64,000 nt of DNA from Arthrobacter sp. Y81 (GCF_002929335.1 NZ_PJIL01000020.1:19636-83635); one strand, 5' to 3'; shown: positions 15,709 through 25,008, counted from the stretch's first letter. Translations and numbers: made by a program. Notes: generated by a model not told the origin, from the letters alone.

Positions 15709-16764
15709 ATGCGCGCCACCATCATCCACGGCCCTGGAGACATCCGGGTCGAAGACCGCGACTACCCCAGCGTCCAGCTGCCCACGGACGTTGTGGTGAA
15801 GGTGACCGCATCCTGCGTCTGCGGCTCGGACCTGTGGCCGTACCGCGGCGTCAGGCCCACGAAGAAGCCGACGGCCATCGGCCACGAATTCGTCGGAGTG
15901 GTGGAGAGCGTCGGCGCGGACGTGACAGCGCTGGCGGCGGGCGACTTCGTCATCGCACCGTTCGTCATCAGCTGCGGCGAATGCCCGCAGTGCCGCAACG
16001 GCGTCACCGTTGCGTGCGACCACCTGGCCGGCTGGGGCGGCCGGGACGATACCGGCCACAGGATCGACGGCGGCCAGGGCCAGGCCGTTCGTGTTCCTCT
16101 TGCCGAGAGCACCCTGGTCAAGGTGCCGGGAGTCACCGAGCCGGACGCTGGGCTAACCGCCAACCTGCTGACGCTCTCCGATGTCATGGCCACCGGCCAC
16201 CACGCGGCGCTGTCCGCGAAAGTGGCACCCGGCCGGACGGTGGTAGTGGTGGGCGACGGCGCCGTCGGGCTTTGCGGTGTCCTCGCGGCCAAGCGGCTCG
16301 GGGCAGAGCGGATCATCGCCATGTCCCGCCACGCGGACCGGCAGGCGCTGGCTCGCGAGTTCGGCGCCACGGACATCGTGGAGGAACGGGGCGACGACGG
16401 CGTGGCCAAGATCCGCGGGCTGCTGGGCGGTGTGCTGGCCGATTCGGTGCTGGAATGCGTGGGCACGAAGGAGTCCATGGAGCAGGCCCTGCACTGCGTC
16501 CGCCCGGGCGGCGCACTTGGCTTTGTGGGCGTCCCCACCGGAGGGGCCGAGGTTCCGCTGCGCTACCTGTTTGACTCCAACGTCTCCATCGCCGGCGGCA
16601 TGGCTCCCGCACGGACGTACATCCCCGAACTACTGACGGACGTGCTGGCCGGAACCATCAACCCGGGCCGGGTGTTTGACTCCGTGATGCCGCTGGAGGA
16701 AGCTGCCGAGGCCTACAAAGCCATGGACGAACGGCGTGCCATCAAGGTGCTGCTCACGCCCTGA
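15709..16764 (+). CDS. Zinc-dependent alcohol dehydrogenase family protein
   Basis: A 351-residue medium-chain dehydrogenase/reductase. The catalytic zinc ligand region ASCVCGSD (Cys38) and GHEFVGVVESVG (His59, Glu60) are intact. Structural zinc cysteines are at about 89, 92, 95 and 103 (SCGECPQCRNGVTVAC). The nucleotide-binding motif is VVVVGDGAVGLCGV near residue 185. GAGGAG lies upstream of the ATG. It follows the two-component genes by 65 bases and may be separately transcribed. Members of this branch act on alcohols, threonine or formaldehyde; the actual substrate is not evident. Confidence 0.85.
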   Translation: MRATIIHGPGDIRVEDRDYPSVQLPTDVVVKVTASCVCGSDLWPYRGVRPTKKPTAIGHEFVGVVESVGADVTALAAGDFVIAPFVISCGECPQCRNGVTVACDHLAGWGGRDDTGHRIDGGQGQAVRVPLAESTLVKVPGVTEPDAGLTANLLTLSDVMATGHHAALSAKVAPGRTVVVVGDGAVGLCGVLAAKRLGAERIIAMSRHADRQALAREFGATDIVEERGDDGVAKIRGLLGGVLADSVLECVGTKESMEQALHCVRPGGALGFVGVPTGGAEVPLRYLFDSNVSIAGGMAPARTYIPELLTDVLAGTINPGRVFDSVMPLEEAAEAYKAMDERRAIKVLLTP

Positions 16765-16917
16765 CCCGGCCGGCTGACCGCAGGGCTTAAGCAGGGTTTT
16801 GACAGACTGCAACGGCAGTCCCCGTGCGAGCGCCTTCGGGTGCGATACTAAGTCTGCGTACGAATTGGGTGCGCGTACGGTCCGGATCTTCGCTTGGTGG
16901 CGAACTGGGGGAACTGA

Positions 16918-18069
16918 ATGCAGCTCGACACCTCAACCCTCAGGGTTGCCTTTGCCGTTGTCGCGTTCACCCTTGCCCTCCTGTTCTACTTCGCGGCTTA
17001 CCGGAACACGCGGTCCCCCTACAGTGCGTGGTGGTGCGTCGCCCTGACGCTCTTCCTCGCCGGGTCCGCTGCCTTTCTCTTCAACGGGACAGCGCATCAG
17101 GTGTGGGCCAACCCGCTGGGAAACTGCCTGCTGATCGCGGGAGCAACCTGCGTCTGGGCAGGTGCCCGGTCCCTGCGGGCCCCGCGGCCCCGTTCCTGGC
17201 AGCTGGCGGCAGGTCCCGCCGTTGTGACCGTGTCATCAGCCCTGGAGAACCCAGCCGTCAACGTCTGGTCCGGAGGGGCCGTGTTCCTGGCGCTCATGAG
17301 CCTCATGCTGGGCCTGGCGTCCCGCGAACTCTGGCGGCTGGAGCCGGGCTACTCCCGGGTCCGGATTCCGCTGGCCATCGCGGCCGGGTTCTTCGCCGCC
17401 TACTACTTCTGCCGGCTGGTGGTGTACATCGGCGAAGGCCCGGACGGCCCCGTTTTCGTTGCCTACTTCGGCTCCGCCGTCACCACGCTGGTCACCATGG
17501 TGCTGCTGGTGGTGGTGTCCTTCAGCATGGCGGCGCTCAGCAGCGAACAGCAGACACGCGCCCTCCACGCCGTGGCCACGCAGGACGGCCTCACCGGGCT
17601 GCTCAACCGCTCGGCCTTCCTGGAACTGGCTTCCGATGAGCTGCAACGGCTGCGGCGCAAGCAGGCACTGGGCTCCCTGATCCTGGCCGACATTGACCAC
17701 TTCAAAACAGTCAACGACACCTACGGCCACGCGGCCGGCGATGTGGCCCTGCAGTCGTTCGCCGCCGCCTGCAATGACACGGTCCGTTCAACAGACCTCG
17801 TGGGACGTTACGGCGGCGAGGAGTTCATCTTCCTCCTGCCCGGTGTAAGCCCGGACCGGGCAGAAGCCATCACTGCGGAAATCAACCGGCAGCTCAGCTC
17901 AGTCCGCGGACCGGGCGGTTTCCGCATGCCCACGGCGAGTTACGGCATTGCCCCGATAGACCATGGAACGGCCGGCCTGGATGAGCTGATCGCGACCGCG
18001 GACACCGCCCTGTATCAAGCCAAGTCGCTGGGCCGCAACCGCACCGTCCGGGGAGTCCACACCCCTTAG
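16918..18069 (+). CDS. Membrane-anchored diguanylate cyclase (GGDEF)
   Basis: A 383-residue protein with about six N-terminal membrane segments (residues 5-200) and a C-terminal GGDEF domain. The active-site signature is present as GGEEF (residues 299-303), five residues after RSTD, the RxxD inhibitory site for c-di-GMP. It should make c-di-GMP from GTP and be product-inhibited. There is no recognisable cytoplasmic sensor domain, so the membrane part is the likely input. GGGGGAA precedes the ATG. It is followed by a 7-bp stem hairpin and appears to be a single-gene unit. Confidence 0.9.
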   Translation: MQLDTSTLRVAFAVVAFTLALLFYFAAYRNTRSPYSAWWCVALTLFLAGSAAFLFNGTAHQVWANPLGNCLLIAGATCVWAGARSLRAPRPRSWQLAAGPAVVTVSSALENPAVNVWSGGAVFLALMSLMLGLASRELWRLEPGYSRVRIPLAIAAGFFAAYYFCRLVVYIGEGPDGPVFVAYFGSAVTTLVTMVLLVVVSFSMAALSSEQQTRALHAVATQDGLTGLLNRSAFLELASDELQRLRRKQALGSLILADIDHFKTVNDTYGHAAGDVALQSFAAACNDTVRSTDLVGRYGGEEFIFLLPGVSPDRAEAITAEINRQLSSVRGPGGFRMPTASYGIAPIDHGTAGLDELIATADTALYQAKSLGRNRTVRGVHTP

Positions 18070-18071
18070 TC

Positions 18072-18091
18072 GCCCTGGCTCCCACCAGGGC
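18072..18091 (+). terminator. Hairpin after diguanylate cyclase gene
   Basis: GCCCTGG (18072-18078) and CCAGGGC (18085-18091) form a perfect 7-bp stem with a 6-base loop, three bases after the stop. No T-run follows, so termination is likely but not certain. Confidence 0.45.
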
Positions 18092-18195
18092 AGAGCCACG
18101 GCACCGGCAAAGTAGGGCATTTCTCCCCTTTGCGCCGCCCTGCGGCGGGGGCTAGCGTGAAGCGCGTCAGCATCCACCGCCGTCGAGGAGACGTC

Positions 18196-18513
18196 ATGGC
18201 CGGGTTTGTGCAGATCATCGAATTCAAGACCTCCCGCATCAAGGAGATTGAAGAGCTGGGCCCTCCGTCAAGGACCGAGGGAAGTACTCCGCCAACGTTC
18301 CGCCGCATTGTCGCGACGGCGGACAGGGACCGCCCGGGGACCTATTTCACTATCGTCGACTTCGATTCCTTTGACTCTGCGATGGAGAATTCCGGCCGCC
18401 CGGAAACGTCGGAGTTCGCGGCCAAGATGGCGGCGCTGTGCGACGGACCCGTGATCTTCCACAACCTGGATGTCATGTGGGAGGACACCGGCGAGGGCGC
18501 CGACAACGGCTAG
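18196..18513 (+). CDS. Small hypothetical protein, monooxygenase-like fold possible
   Basis: A 105-residue soluble protein that I do not recognise by name. It begins MAGFVQIIEFKTSRIKEIEEL and contains a beta-rich middle (TYFTIVDFDSFDSAMENSG) typical of small dimeric alpha/beta-barrel (ABM-like) proteins. ATG at 18196 is preferred to an upstream start at 18130 because GAGGAG lies just upstream. It ends nine bases before the PEP-utilising enzyme gene and is probably cotranscribed with it. Function unknown. Confidence 0.65.
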   Translation: MAGFVQIIEFKTSRIKEIEELGPPSRTEGSTPPTFRRIVATADRDRPGTYFTIVDFDSFDSAMENSGRPETSEFAAKMAALCDGPVIFHNLDVMWEDTGEGADNG

Positions 18514-18522
18514 GAGCGGGAC

Positions 18523-21237
18523 ATGGGTTCTGTAAGCCATGATCCGCAGGCGGGCAGCGGGGCCCGGGACAGCCTCGTTGTGGGGCTCAGTGAGCTTGCC
18601 TCCGGGTCGCTGGCGCTGGTGGGCGGCAAGGCGCTGAACCTTGGCAAACTCACCGCGGCGGGCTTCCCTGTTCCGCCCGGCTTCTGCCTCACCACAGCTG
18701 CCTACCGGATGGCCGTCCCCGCGGCACTCGACGGCGTGGCCTCCCGCCTGGACGGCACTCCGGACTCACACTCTGACGACGGCGCGGCCGACGTCCGGGA
18801 CGATCTGGCGCGGCATGCCCGCGAGGCGGTGGCGGCGGCACCGGTGGCGCCCGATGTCGAGGCTGCCGTCCGCCGCGCGTACACGGCCATGGGCGACGAC
18901 GTGGCAGTGGCGGTACGGTCCTCGGCCACCGCGGAGGACCTGCCCTTCGCCAGCTTCGCGGGGCAGCAGGATTCGTTCATGGATATCGTCGGAGCCGACG
19001 CCGTTGTCCAGACCGTGCGGCGTTGCTGGGCGTCCCTCTGGACGGACCGGGCGGTGGCCTACCGCACGGCGAACGGGATCAGCCACCGCGAGGTGGGTCT
19101 CGCCGTCGTCGTTCAACAGATGGTCGACGCCGGCACGTCCGGCGTGCTGTTCACCGCCAACCCGGTGACGGGGACGCGCACGGAGACTGTCATTGATGCC
19201 AGCCCGGGACCGGGGCAGGCCGTGGTCTCCGGCGCGGTGAATCCCGACCACTTTGTGGTGGACACGGCCACGGGCAGGGTCCTGCAGCCGCCGCAGGGCC
19301 GGGGGCAAAGCCTGGCCGAGGCCCAGCTTCGCGAACTGGCATCACTTGGCGACGCTGCCCAGAGCCTGTTTGGCGCACCCCAGGACGTGGAGTGGGTGAT
19401 CGACGCCGGAGGCAAGGCCTGGCTGACCCAGTCGCGGCCCATCACCACGCTGTACCCGCTGCCGGAGGAGGAAGAATCCGGCAGCGAAGCCAGCACGGAC
19501 GAGGCGGCCGGCACGGAGCCGCGCGTGTACCTGTGCGGCACGCTGCTCCAGGGGCTCACCCGCCCGATCACGCCGATGGGCCTCTCAGTCCTGAGCCTCA
19601 TGAGGGGAAACAAGGGGCCGTGGAAATACGTGAACCCCGGGCTGCGGATGTATGTCGACCTGACGCCGTTCGTCCGCAGCAAATCCGGCCGCCGGACGCT
19701 GCTGCGGATGCTTCCGCTGGCGGACGGAAGGTCGGCGGCCGTGTTCCCGGCGCTGCTGGAGGACCCGCGGTTCAGCATTGTCCGCCCTCCCCGAAAGGAG
19801 CGGCGCCGGAAGCGGGGCCGGGACGGCGCTGCGGGTTCCGCGACGACGGAAAGACGGGGCACTGACGGTACACAGAACCTCGGCCTGGCTGCACAGTTCA
19901 TCCCGGCGATGGTGCGTGCCCTGCTGTGGCCGGACGCGGAACTGCGCAGGGCACGGCGCTATCAAAAACGCCTCGAAGCCCGGCTCGTGCTCCCCCTCCC
20001 GGCCAGTCCGGCACGACGGCTCCGGCACGCAGAGGATGTCTTGGGAACCACCGTCAGCGGGCTGATCCAGGCCACACTGCCGGGGCCGGCTGCCGGGTAC
20101 CTGATGTTGGCCGCCGCCCGCAGGCTGCTGCGCGGCATTGCCAAGCCGCGGGAACTGGAGGCGGTCCTGCGGGGGCTTCCCCACAACGTGACCACGATTA
20201 TGGACCTTGAACTGTGGCACCTGGCCGTTTCCCTGGGCCGGGATCCCGAGGCCCGCCGGCTGCTGATGGAACAGCGCCCCGAGGAACTGGCTGCGCGCTA
20301 CGACGCGGGAAACTTGCCGGCCGTTGCCCAGGCCGGGCTGCGGAAGTTCCTGTCCAAGTACGGCCACCGGGCTGTGGCGGAAATCGATCTGGGGATGCCG
20401 CGGTGGTCCGAGGAGCCGGACCACCTGCTTGGCATGATCTCGAACTATCTCCGGGTGGAGGAGCCCGAGCAGGCTCCGGACCGCCAGTTTGCCAAGGCTG
20501 CCGACGACGCGGAGGCCCGGATCAGCGAACTCGCTGCGCGTGCAGGTGCCAAAAGCCGGCTGCGGGGGCGCCTGGTGGCGCTCTGCCTGCGGCGGACCCG
20601 GCAGCTGGCCGGCCTGCGGGAATTTCCCAAGTTCTGCATTGTGATGGTGCTGGCGGAGATGCACCGGCAGCTCCTGGCCGTTGGAGTGGAACTGACAAGG
20701 GCCGGCACCATCACGGCCGCCGGCGATGTGTTCTTCCTGGACTTCGATGAGCTGAGGGTGGGCCTTCGCGGTGCGAACCTGTTGGGAATCGTCGCCCCGC
20801 GCCGCCGGCTGTACGACGTCGAACTCCGGCGACGGCGGATTCCGCGCCTGCTGCTCTCGGACGGAACCGACGTGGAGGCCGCCGTCATGGCGAAGGCCGC
20901 CGCGCTGGCCCCGGCAGACGCGGCGGACCGGCTGGCGGGGACGCCGGCCTCCGCCGGCACGGCCACCGGGAAAGTCCGGGTGGTTATGGATCCGGTGGGT
21001 GCCCGCCTGGAGCCCGGGGAAATTCTTGTGGCCCCGTCGACTGATCCCGGCTGGACGCCGCTTTTTATGACGGCCGGGGCCCTGGTGATGGAGATGGGCG
21101 GAGTCATCTCCCACGGTGCGGTGGTGGCACGCGAATACGGCATCCCCGCCGTCGTCGGCGTTCCCGATGCCACCGCGCGGCTGCGCGACGGGCAGACGGT
21201 CACAGTGGACGGGGCAGCCGGAACCGTCACTTGGTGA
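18523..21237 (+). CDS. PEP-synthase-like phosphotransferase (rifampin phosphotransferase-type architecture)
   Basis: A 904-residue enzyme with an N-terminal PEP/pyruvate-binding ATP-grasp domain (LVGGKALNLGKLTAAGFPVPPGF; VAVRSSATAEDLPFASFAGQ; SGVLFTANPVTG) and a C-terminal swivelling domain with the phospho-histidine motif GGVISHGAVVAREYGIP (His864). The middle 350 residues are poorly conserved, as in rifampin phosphotransferase, which phosphorylates the antibiotic through a His intermediate. Pyruvate phosphate dikinase or PEP synthase would need a separate PEP-binding barrel that I do not see, favouring an RPH-like enzyme. No rifamycin-associated element was found upstream, so resistance is only a possibility. 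It follows the small gene at 18196 by nine bases. Confidence 0.75.
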   Translation: MGSVSHDPQAGSGARDSLVVGLSELASGSLALVGGKALNLGKLTAAGFPVPPGFCLTTAAYRMAVPAALDGVASRLDGTPDSHSDDGAADVRDDLARHAREAVAAAPVAPDVEAAVRRAYTAMGDDVAVAVRSSATAEDLPFASFAGQQDSFMDIVGADAVVQTVRRCWASLWTDRAVAYRTANGISHREVGLAVVVQQMVDAGTSGVLFTANPVTGTRTETVIDASPGPGQAVVSGAVNPDHFVVDTATGRVLQPPQGRGQSLAEAQLRELASLGDAAQSLFGAPQDVEWVIDAGGKAWLTQSRPITTLYPLPEEEESGSEASTDEAAGTEPRVYLCGTLLQGLTRPITPMGLSVLSLMRGNKGPWKYVNPGLRMYVDLTPFVRSKSGRRTLLRMLPLADGRSAAVFPALLEDPRFSIVRPPRKERRRKRGRDGAAGSATTERRGTDGTQNLGLAAQFIPAMVRALLWPDAELRRARRYQKRLEARLVLPLPASPARRLRHAEDVLGTTVSGLIQATLPGPAAGYLMLAAARRLLRGIAKPRELEAVLRGLPHNVTTIMDLELWHLAVSLGRDPEARRLLMEQRPEELAARYDAGNLPAVAQAGLRKFLSKYGHRAVAEIDLGMPRWSEEPDHLLGMISNYLRVEEPEQAPDRQFAKAADDAEARISELAARAGAKSRLRGRLVALCLRRTRQLAGLREFPKFCIVMVLAEMHRQLLAVGVELTRAGTITAAGDVFFLDFDELRVGLRGANLLGIVAPRRRLYDVELRRRRIPRLLLSDGTDVEAAVMAKAAALAPADAADRLAGTPASAGTATGKVRVVMDPVGARLEPGEILVAPSTDPGWTPLFMTAGALVMEMGGVISHGAVVAREYGIPAVVGVPDATARLRDGQTVTVDGAAGTVTW

Positions 21238-21432
21238 GGGTTCTGCCCGTTTGTTTACGGTTCGTGGGGGCCAATTATTGCCTCGAAAGCCAGACTTATA
21301 GTGCCGTAAGAGGACTTATACCCTTGCAAGCAGCGCCGCCGCCCCGTACGTTGGGGACAGCGGGGGACGTTCTCCGCACCGCGGGCCACTGTGCCTGCGG
21401 AGAGAATCAGAGTCACATGAAGGAATGCAGCC
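21238..21432 (+). promoter_or_regulatory. Cold-shock gene leader and promoter region
   Basis: The 195 bases before the cold-shock gene hold no gene. They include A/T-richer segments (GACTTATA twice, near 21294 and 21314) that could be -10-like sequences and a GC-rich stretch suited to a structured 5' leader, as is usual for csp genes. Confidence 0.4.
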
Positions 21433-21636
21433 ATGGCAACAGGCACAGTTAAATGGTTCAACGCCGAAAAGGGTTTTGGCTTCATTGCCCCCGACGACGG
21501 GTCCGCTGACGTTTTCGCCCACTATTCGGCAATCGCCAGCAGCGGATACCGCTCACTGGATGAGAACCAGAAGGTCGAATTCGATGTGACCCAGGGCCCC
21601 AAGGGCCCGCAGGCAGAGAACATCCGCCCTCTCTAA
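21433..21636 (+). CDS. cspA: Cold shock protein
   Basis: A 67-residue single cold-shock domain, the usual size. RNA-binding motifs RNP1 (KGFGFI) and RNP2 (VFAHYSAI) are intact after MATGTVKWFNAEKGFGF. It acts as an RNA chaperone in the cytoplasm. A weak GGAATG ribosome site precedes the ATG. It is monocistronic and followed by a strong hairpin terminator at 21687-21720. Confidence 0.95.
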   Translation: MATGTVKWFNAEKGFGFIAPDDGSADVFAHYSAIASSGYRSLDENQKVEFDVTQGPKGPQAENIRPL

Positions 21637-21686
21637 AGGCTTAGGGTAAGGCTCCGGCGCCTAGCCGGACCACCCTGTACCAACTA

Positions 21687-21720
21687 CGGCCCCTCCGAAC
21701 CGAACGGTTTGGAGGGGCCG
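21687..21720 (+). terminator. Terminator after the cold-shock gene
   Basis: CGGCCCCTCC (21687-21696) pairs with GGAGGGGCCG (21711-21720); the stem continues with AACC/GGTT around a GAAC loop and is followed by TTGTTGTTG. This is a convincing intrinsic terminator. Confidence 0.8.
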
Positions 21721-21762
21721 TTGTTGTTGCCTGCTGGCTTTGGCCACGGCGCAGGCGCCACC

Positions 21763-22356
21763 TCACCGGGGCAGGCCCGGCTTGTGCCGTGCGCGTTGGA
21801 CTGCCCGGTACACCGTGGATCTGGCTACTGAGAAAAGTTCTGCGAGTTCGCCGGTGGTGTGCTCGCCTGCGTCGTGCAGTTTGACCAAGTGCGCCTCCTG
21901 CGCGGGAGAAAGCTTCGGTTTCTTCCCGCGCAGCCGGCCCTTGGCTTTTGCGATCTTCATGCCCTCGCGGGTTCGGGCGCGGATCAGGTCGCTCTCGAAT
22001 TCCGCCACCATGGCCAGCACGTTGAACAGCAGTTTTCCGACGGGGTCGGTGGGATCGTGCACCGAGCCGCCGATGCTGAGTTTCACGTTGCGCTGGGCCA
22101 GCTCGTCAACGATTTCGTGGGCGTCCCGGACTGACCTGGCCAGACGGTCCAGCTTGGTGACAACAAACGTATCGCCATCCCGGCAGGCCGCCATCGCTTC
22201 CCGAAGGCCCGGCCGGTTCCTGTCAGTGCCGGTCAGTCCGTGGTCCACGTAGATCCGATCCGGGGTGATCCCCAAGGCTGACAGTGCGTCGCGCTGCGCC
22301 GTGAGGTCCTGCTGCTCCGTGGACACACGCGCGTAGCCGACCAGCAAAGCGGTCAT
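21763..22356 (-). CDS. Serine recombinase (resolvase/invertase family)
   Basis: A 197-residue site-specific recombinase. The resolvase domain begins MTALLVGYARVSTEQQDL with the catalytic Ser12, followed by the conserved KLDRLARS motif and the GKLLFNVLAMVAEFESDLIRAR helix. A C-terminal helix-turn-helix (TTGELAELFSVARSTVYRAVQR) completes the Hin/Tn3-resolvase layout. The ATG at 22356 is preferred to a TTG two codons upstream. No Tn3 transposase gene or clear res site is next to it, so it may be a remnant of a transposon or a stand-alone recombinase. It marks the left side of the accessory region. Confidence 0.92.
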   Translation of the reverse strand: MTALLVGYARVSTEQQDLTAQRDALSALGITPDRIYVDHGLTGTDRNRPGLREAMAACRDGDTFVVTKLDRLARSVRDAHEIVDELAQRNVKLSIGGSVHDPTDPVGKLLFNVLAMVAEFESDLIRARTREGMKIAKAKGRLRGKKPKLSPAQEAHLVKLHDAGEHTTGELAELFSVARSTVYRAVQRARHKPGLPR

Positions 22357-22700
22357 GCGCAAAAGTCTGCCACTCGACTCTTAGGTGGGCCAGATATGTT
22401 ACCGTCACCGGGCATTTCACCGGACGGGTCTTACGGTGGGGGCTGATGCGCAGGGACACGTTTATGCATGTGGGCGGCGGGTTCGTCCGGAAGGGGACCG
22501 TCTAACGGGCGGTTCGCAACCTGGGGCCGGCCCCGATGTCATTTTCCGAAGTCGTCTGCACGGAACGTCAGGAGTCCTCTGCACTACAGGAACAGCTCAT
22601 CTGGGGCGGGGCGGGGCGGGGCGGGTCGAGCAAGGATCCAGCGGGCCCGCCTGATTGGTGGTGCGGTTTGGCTAATTCGTGGTGAGGCGTGCATGCCACA
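22357..22700. other. Intergenic region with GGGGC repeat
   Basis: No supported gene. The region contains four tandem GGGGC units (22603-22622) and a G-rich segment near 22430. A recombination site for the neighbouring serine recombinase could lie here, but no clear inverted crossover site was recognised. Confidence 0.3.
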
Positions 22701-22709
22701 ATGAGGCCC

Positions 22710-23087
22710 ATGACTCGAATCCTCATGATCGGCATCCACGCGCGAGCCCTCGACTATAGCAAGCTGCCTCCTGGCCTCGACGAGGCCACGATGACCGAAC
22801 GGATCGAAGCGGGGTTCGGGGCCACTACGGCCGCCGGCTTCGACGCCGTCAACTGCCTGATCGGCACCTCCCCGGACGAGGCCGAAGCAGAGATTCGCTC
22901 GGCGTTCGGTCGTGATCGTTTCGGCCTCGTGATGATCGGGGGCGGCATCAGGATGATCCCGGAGTACACCGAGCTCTTCGAACGGATCATCAACGTGTGC
23001 AATGCGGAATCGCCCGGAATCACCTTCTGCTTCAACACATCGCCCGAGACGACTCTGGACGCGTTGGAGCGTCACGCCCAGCCGTGA
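22710..23087 (+). CDS. Conserved hypothetical protein
   Basis: A 125-residue soluble alpha/beta protein beginning MTRILMIGIHARALDYSKLPPG. It has a Rossmann-like rhythm (ILMIGIH, LVMIGGGIRMIPEYTELFERIINVC), and the segment DRFGLVMIGGGIRM suggests a small response-regulator-like fold. ATG at 22710 or 22701 are both possible. I do not recognise a named family. It stands alone in a gene-poor accessory stretch. Confidence 0.6.
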   Translation: MTRILMIGIHARALDYSKLPPGLDEATMTERIEAGFGATTAAGFDAVNCLIGTSPDEAEAEIRSAFGRDRFGLVMIGGGIRMIPEYTELFERIINVCNAESPGITFCFNTSPETTLDALERHAQP

Positions 23088-23539
23088 ACGTCTGCGACGC
23101 GATCCGGTGCGTCGACCAGCCTCGGCGTTTCGTGTCGGCGGCCATGAGATGCGCCTCTGCTCACGTGCGGCTGCGATGTATTGGGAATAGGTGCTCGCCT
23201 TACGGGCACTGTTGCGACACGGAGCGACCAAAAAACGCCGCCACCGAGCGACCAACTCCACACGTGCAGTGTTTCGTGCAAAGGTCAGTGTCGGCGTTCC
23301 GCGAATTGGCGCGGCGTCAGGAGCCGCGGACGATGCGGTGTGGCCAGCGCACGAATACGACCGTTACTGGTCACGCTCACTCGCGGCGGCGCCCGGTAAA
23401 GGATCCTTTTCGGACCTTCGAATTGTCCGATCAGGGTTCGGCTTCCGTCGCTTCTCAGAGGGTTCGGCTTGCTGGACGAATAGATCTCACAAGGGTCATT
23501 TCGCCTATCCGAGGAATGCTGTGATCAATAGCATGAGGC
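23088..23539. other. Gene-poor stretch
   Basis: About 450 bases with only short open frames of arginine-rich, low-complexity translation and no ribosome sites. I see no gene, RNA or repeat that I can support. Confidence 0.4.
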
Positions 23540-23812
23540 ATGAGCAAAACGACGAAGCGCGCCATATGGGTGGTCTGGTTCCTGGTCATGTGTTGGGTAA
23601 CCTACCAGGTCTTGGGATGGCTTGGCGTTCTCTTCCTCGTAGCGGCCGGAGCAATTGGAGGAGTCTCAACAATCTTCATCAATCGGAAGGTGAAGCGGGA
23701 CGAGCAAATCGCACAATTCCGAAATCAGCCCGATCGCTTCGATGCCCCAAGTGAAGAGCCTCCCCTGAAAAGTAGGCGCCACTCAGGGCGTGGGAGTATC
23801 CGAATTTTCTAA
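23540..23812 (+). CDS. Small membrane protein, hypothetical
   Basis: A 90-residue protein with one long or two short membrane segments (WVVWFLVMCWVTYQVLGWLG and LFLVAAGAIGGVSTIFI, residues 9-48), followed by a basic and polar tail. No family recognised. The ATG lies in an ATGAGGCATGAGC context with a GAGG just upstream. It sits alone between gene-poor stretches of the accessory region. Confidence 0.55.
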   Translation: MSKTTKRAIWVVWFLVMCWVTYQVLGWLGVLFLVAAGAIGGVSTIFINRKVKRDEQIAQFRNQPDRFDAPSEEPPLKSRRHSGRGSIRIF

Positions 23813-24103
23813 CCTCGCTACGGGCTCGCGGCGACCCGTCGAGGATTGCTTTCCTCTGGCTTGCCCCTTCCTTGCGACTCTTGGCCCTCACTTGTCGGAG
23901 AGCCAATTTTCCGCCCGGTAAGGGCTCCTCAGCCGAACACCGAATAGTGCACCAATTACAAGCGACGGCTTGACTGCTCGCGGCCCCAGCGAGGCTTGGC
24001 GTGTGGGGCAGGGACTCCCGGTAAGACACGGCTGGATTCTGTCATCAGAAGGACTCAAGACAGCGAATCCAAGTAGTGAGATCAATGATCATGCGCCTGT
24101 CCG

Positions 24104-24415
24104 TCAGTCCCCTGCCCTTTGGGGAAAGCGTTCGGGATGTTTGGGGTCTCTGCCTTGTTCGCGCCAGTACTCATCCCGCTGCCACCGTGAAAAGCGGGTC
24201 GCCCAGACCCCAAGGACGATGGCACCGACAAGCAGGAAAGCCGTCTTGGCTACCTGCCAAGCTAACGAGTCGAACGGGAGAAGTTGTAGGACCAACGAGA
24301 CCACGGTGAACGGAACTGCAAAGTAGGCAATGCGTGCGAGCCTGCGCCTCACTTCGGGACTGGCCCGGGTCGACGACTTGCCCCTGACTGGCTTCTCCGG
24401 CGGTTGCGATGGCAT
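24104..24415 (-). CDS. Small two-helix membrane protein, hypothetical
   Basis: A 103-residue protein with a basic N-terminus, two membrane segments (YFAVPFTVVSLVLQLLPF and AFLLVGAIVLGVWATRF) and a charged tail (WQRDEYWREQGRDPKHPERF). No named family recognised. The 290 bases upstream of its 3' side (23813-24103) contain no gene I can support. Function unknown. Confidence 0.55.
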   Translation of the reverse strand: MPSQPPEKPVRGKSSTRASPEVRRRLARIAYFAVPFTVVSLVLQLLPFDSLAWQVAKTAFLLVGAIVLGVWATRFSRWQRDEYWREQGRDPKHPERFPQRAGD

Positions 24416-24591
24416 GAACGAACTGAATCACGGACAGCCGGAACGCGCTAGTGCCGAACAGAATTGTCCCCGTACCCCTTCGAGGCTTTCCTTTACTGCG
24501 CCGAGCGACCGCTTCTCCCGAGGCATCCTCTCGAAACTGACCGGTCAGGGTTGGGCTATCGGACAGTTTGGCGCCGTGTCAAGATAAGGCC

Positions 24592-24828
24592 ATGCGCATT
24601 GAAGAGTGGTGGCCAAGGGTGGACCCGTCAACGCAGCAATGGTTGATCAACAACAACGGTGACGTTGTGCCGCCGAACATTCTGGATCAGATCACGGCTG
24701 TGGCAGGCGCACCCACGGCAGATGCTTCCTGGGTTGGGGAAACCGCTCCGGAAGGATTCTTCCTCTCGGATGAGGCAATCGACTGGATCGAGGAAACGGC
24801 AAACGATGAGGTTTCTGAGGACGAGTAG
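24592..24828 (+). CDS. Small acidic hypothetical protein
   Basis: A 78-residue acidic protein beginning MRIEEWWPRVDPSTQQWLIN and ending in EETANDEVSEDE. It has no membrane segment and no family that I recognise. The start is ATG 24592 with a weak AAGG upstream. It lies about 150 bases outside the transposon boundary at 24978. It could be a small adaptor or antitoxin-like protein, but there is no partner toxin gene adjacent. Confidence 0.5.
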   Translation: MRIEEWWPRVDPSTQQWLINNNGDVVPPNILDQITAVAGAPTADASWVGETAPEGFFLSDEAIDWIEETANDEVSEDE

Positions 24829-24977
24829 ATGATCCGCGCCGGTTCAACCGGTCGCGGGACTGCTTACAGGCACGCCGGCTCCTAACGGCTTCCTCGAAGG
24901 GACACCCGCCATTTACCGCCACATACCGCCGCGATTCACACATCGAATCCGTTGAACAAGTCGGTTGGTTTGTAGCG

Positions 24978-25008
24978 AATACGGTCGATATCTTTAGTCC
25001 TCCTCTTT
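24978..25008 (+). repeat. Left inverted repeat of Tn554-like element
   Basis: Begins AATACGGTCGATATCTTTAG. It matches the reverse complement of 29033-29063 at 29 of 31 positions, including 22 consecutive identical bases from the outer end. Confidence 0.85.

Noticed and set aside
22603..22625. Tandem GGGGC repeats
   Set aside because: Only four units in a G-rich stretch; no array structure or link to a gene.
23191..23754. 187-codon frame in the gene-poor stretch
   Set aside because: Arg/Ala-rich translation without conserved features, and it overlaps the better supported membrane protein gene at 23540.
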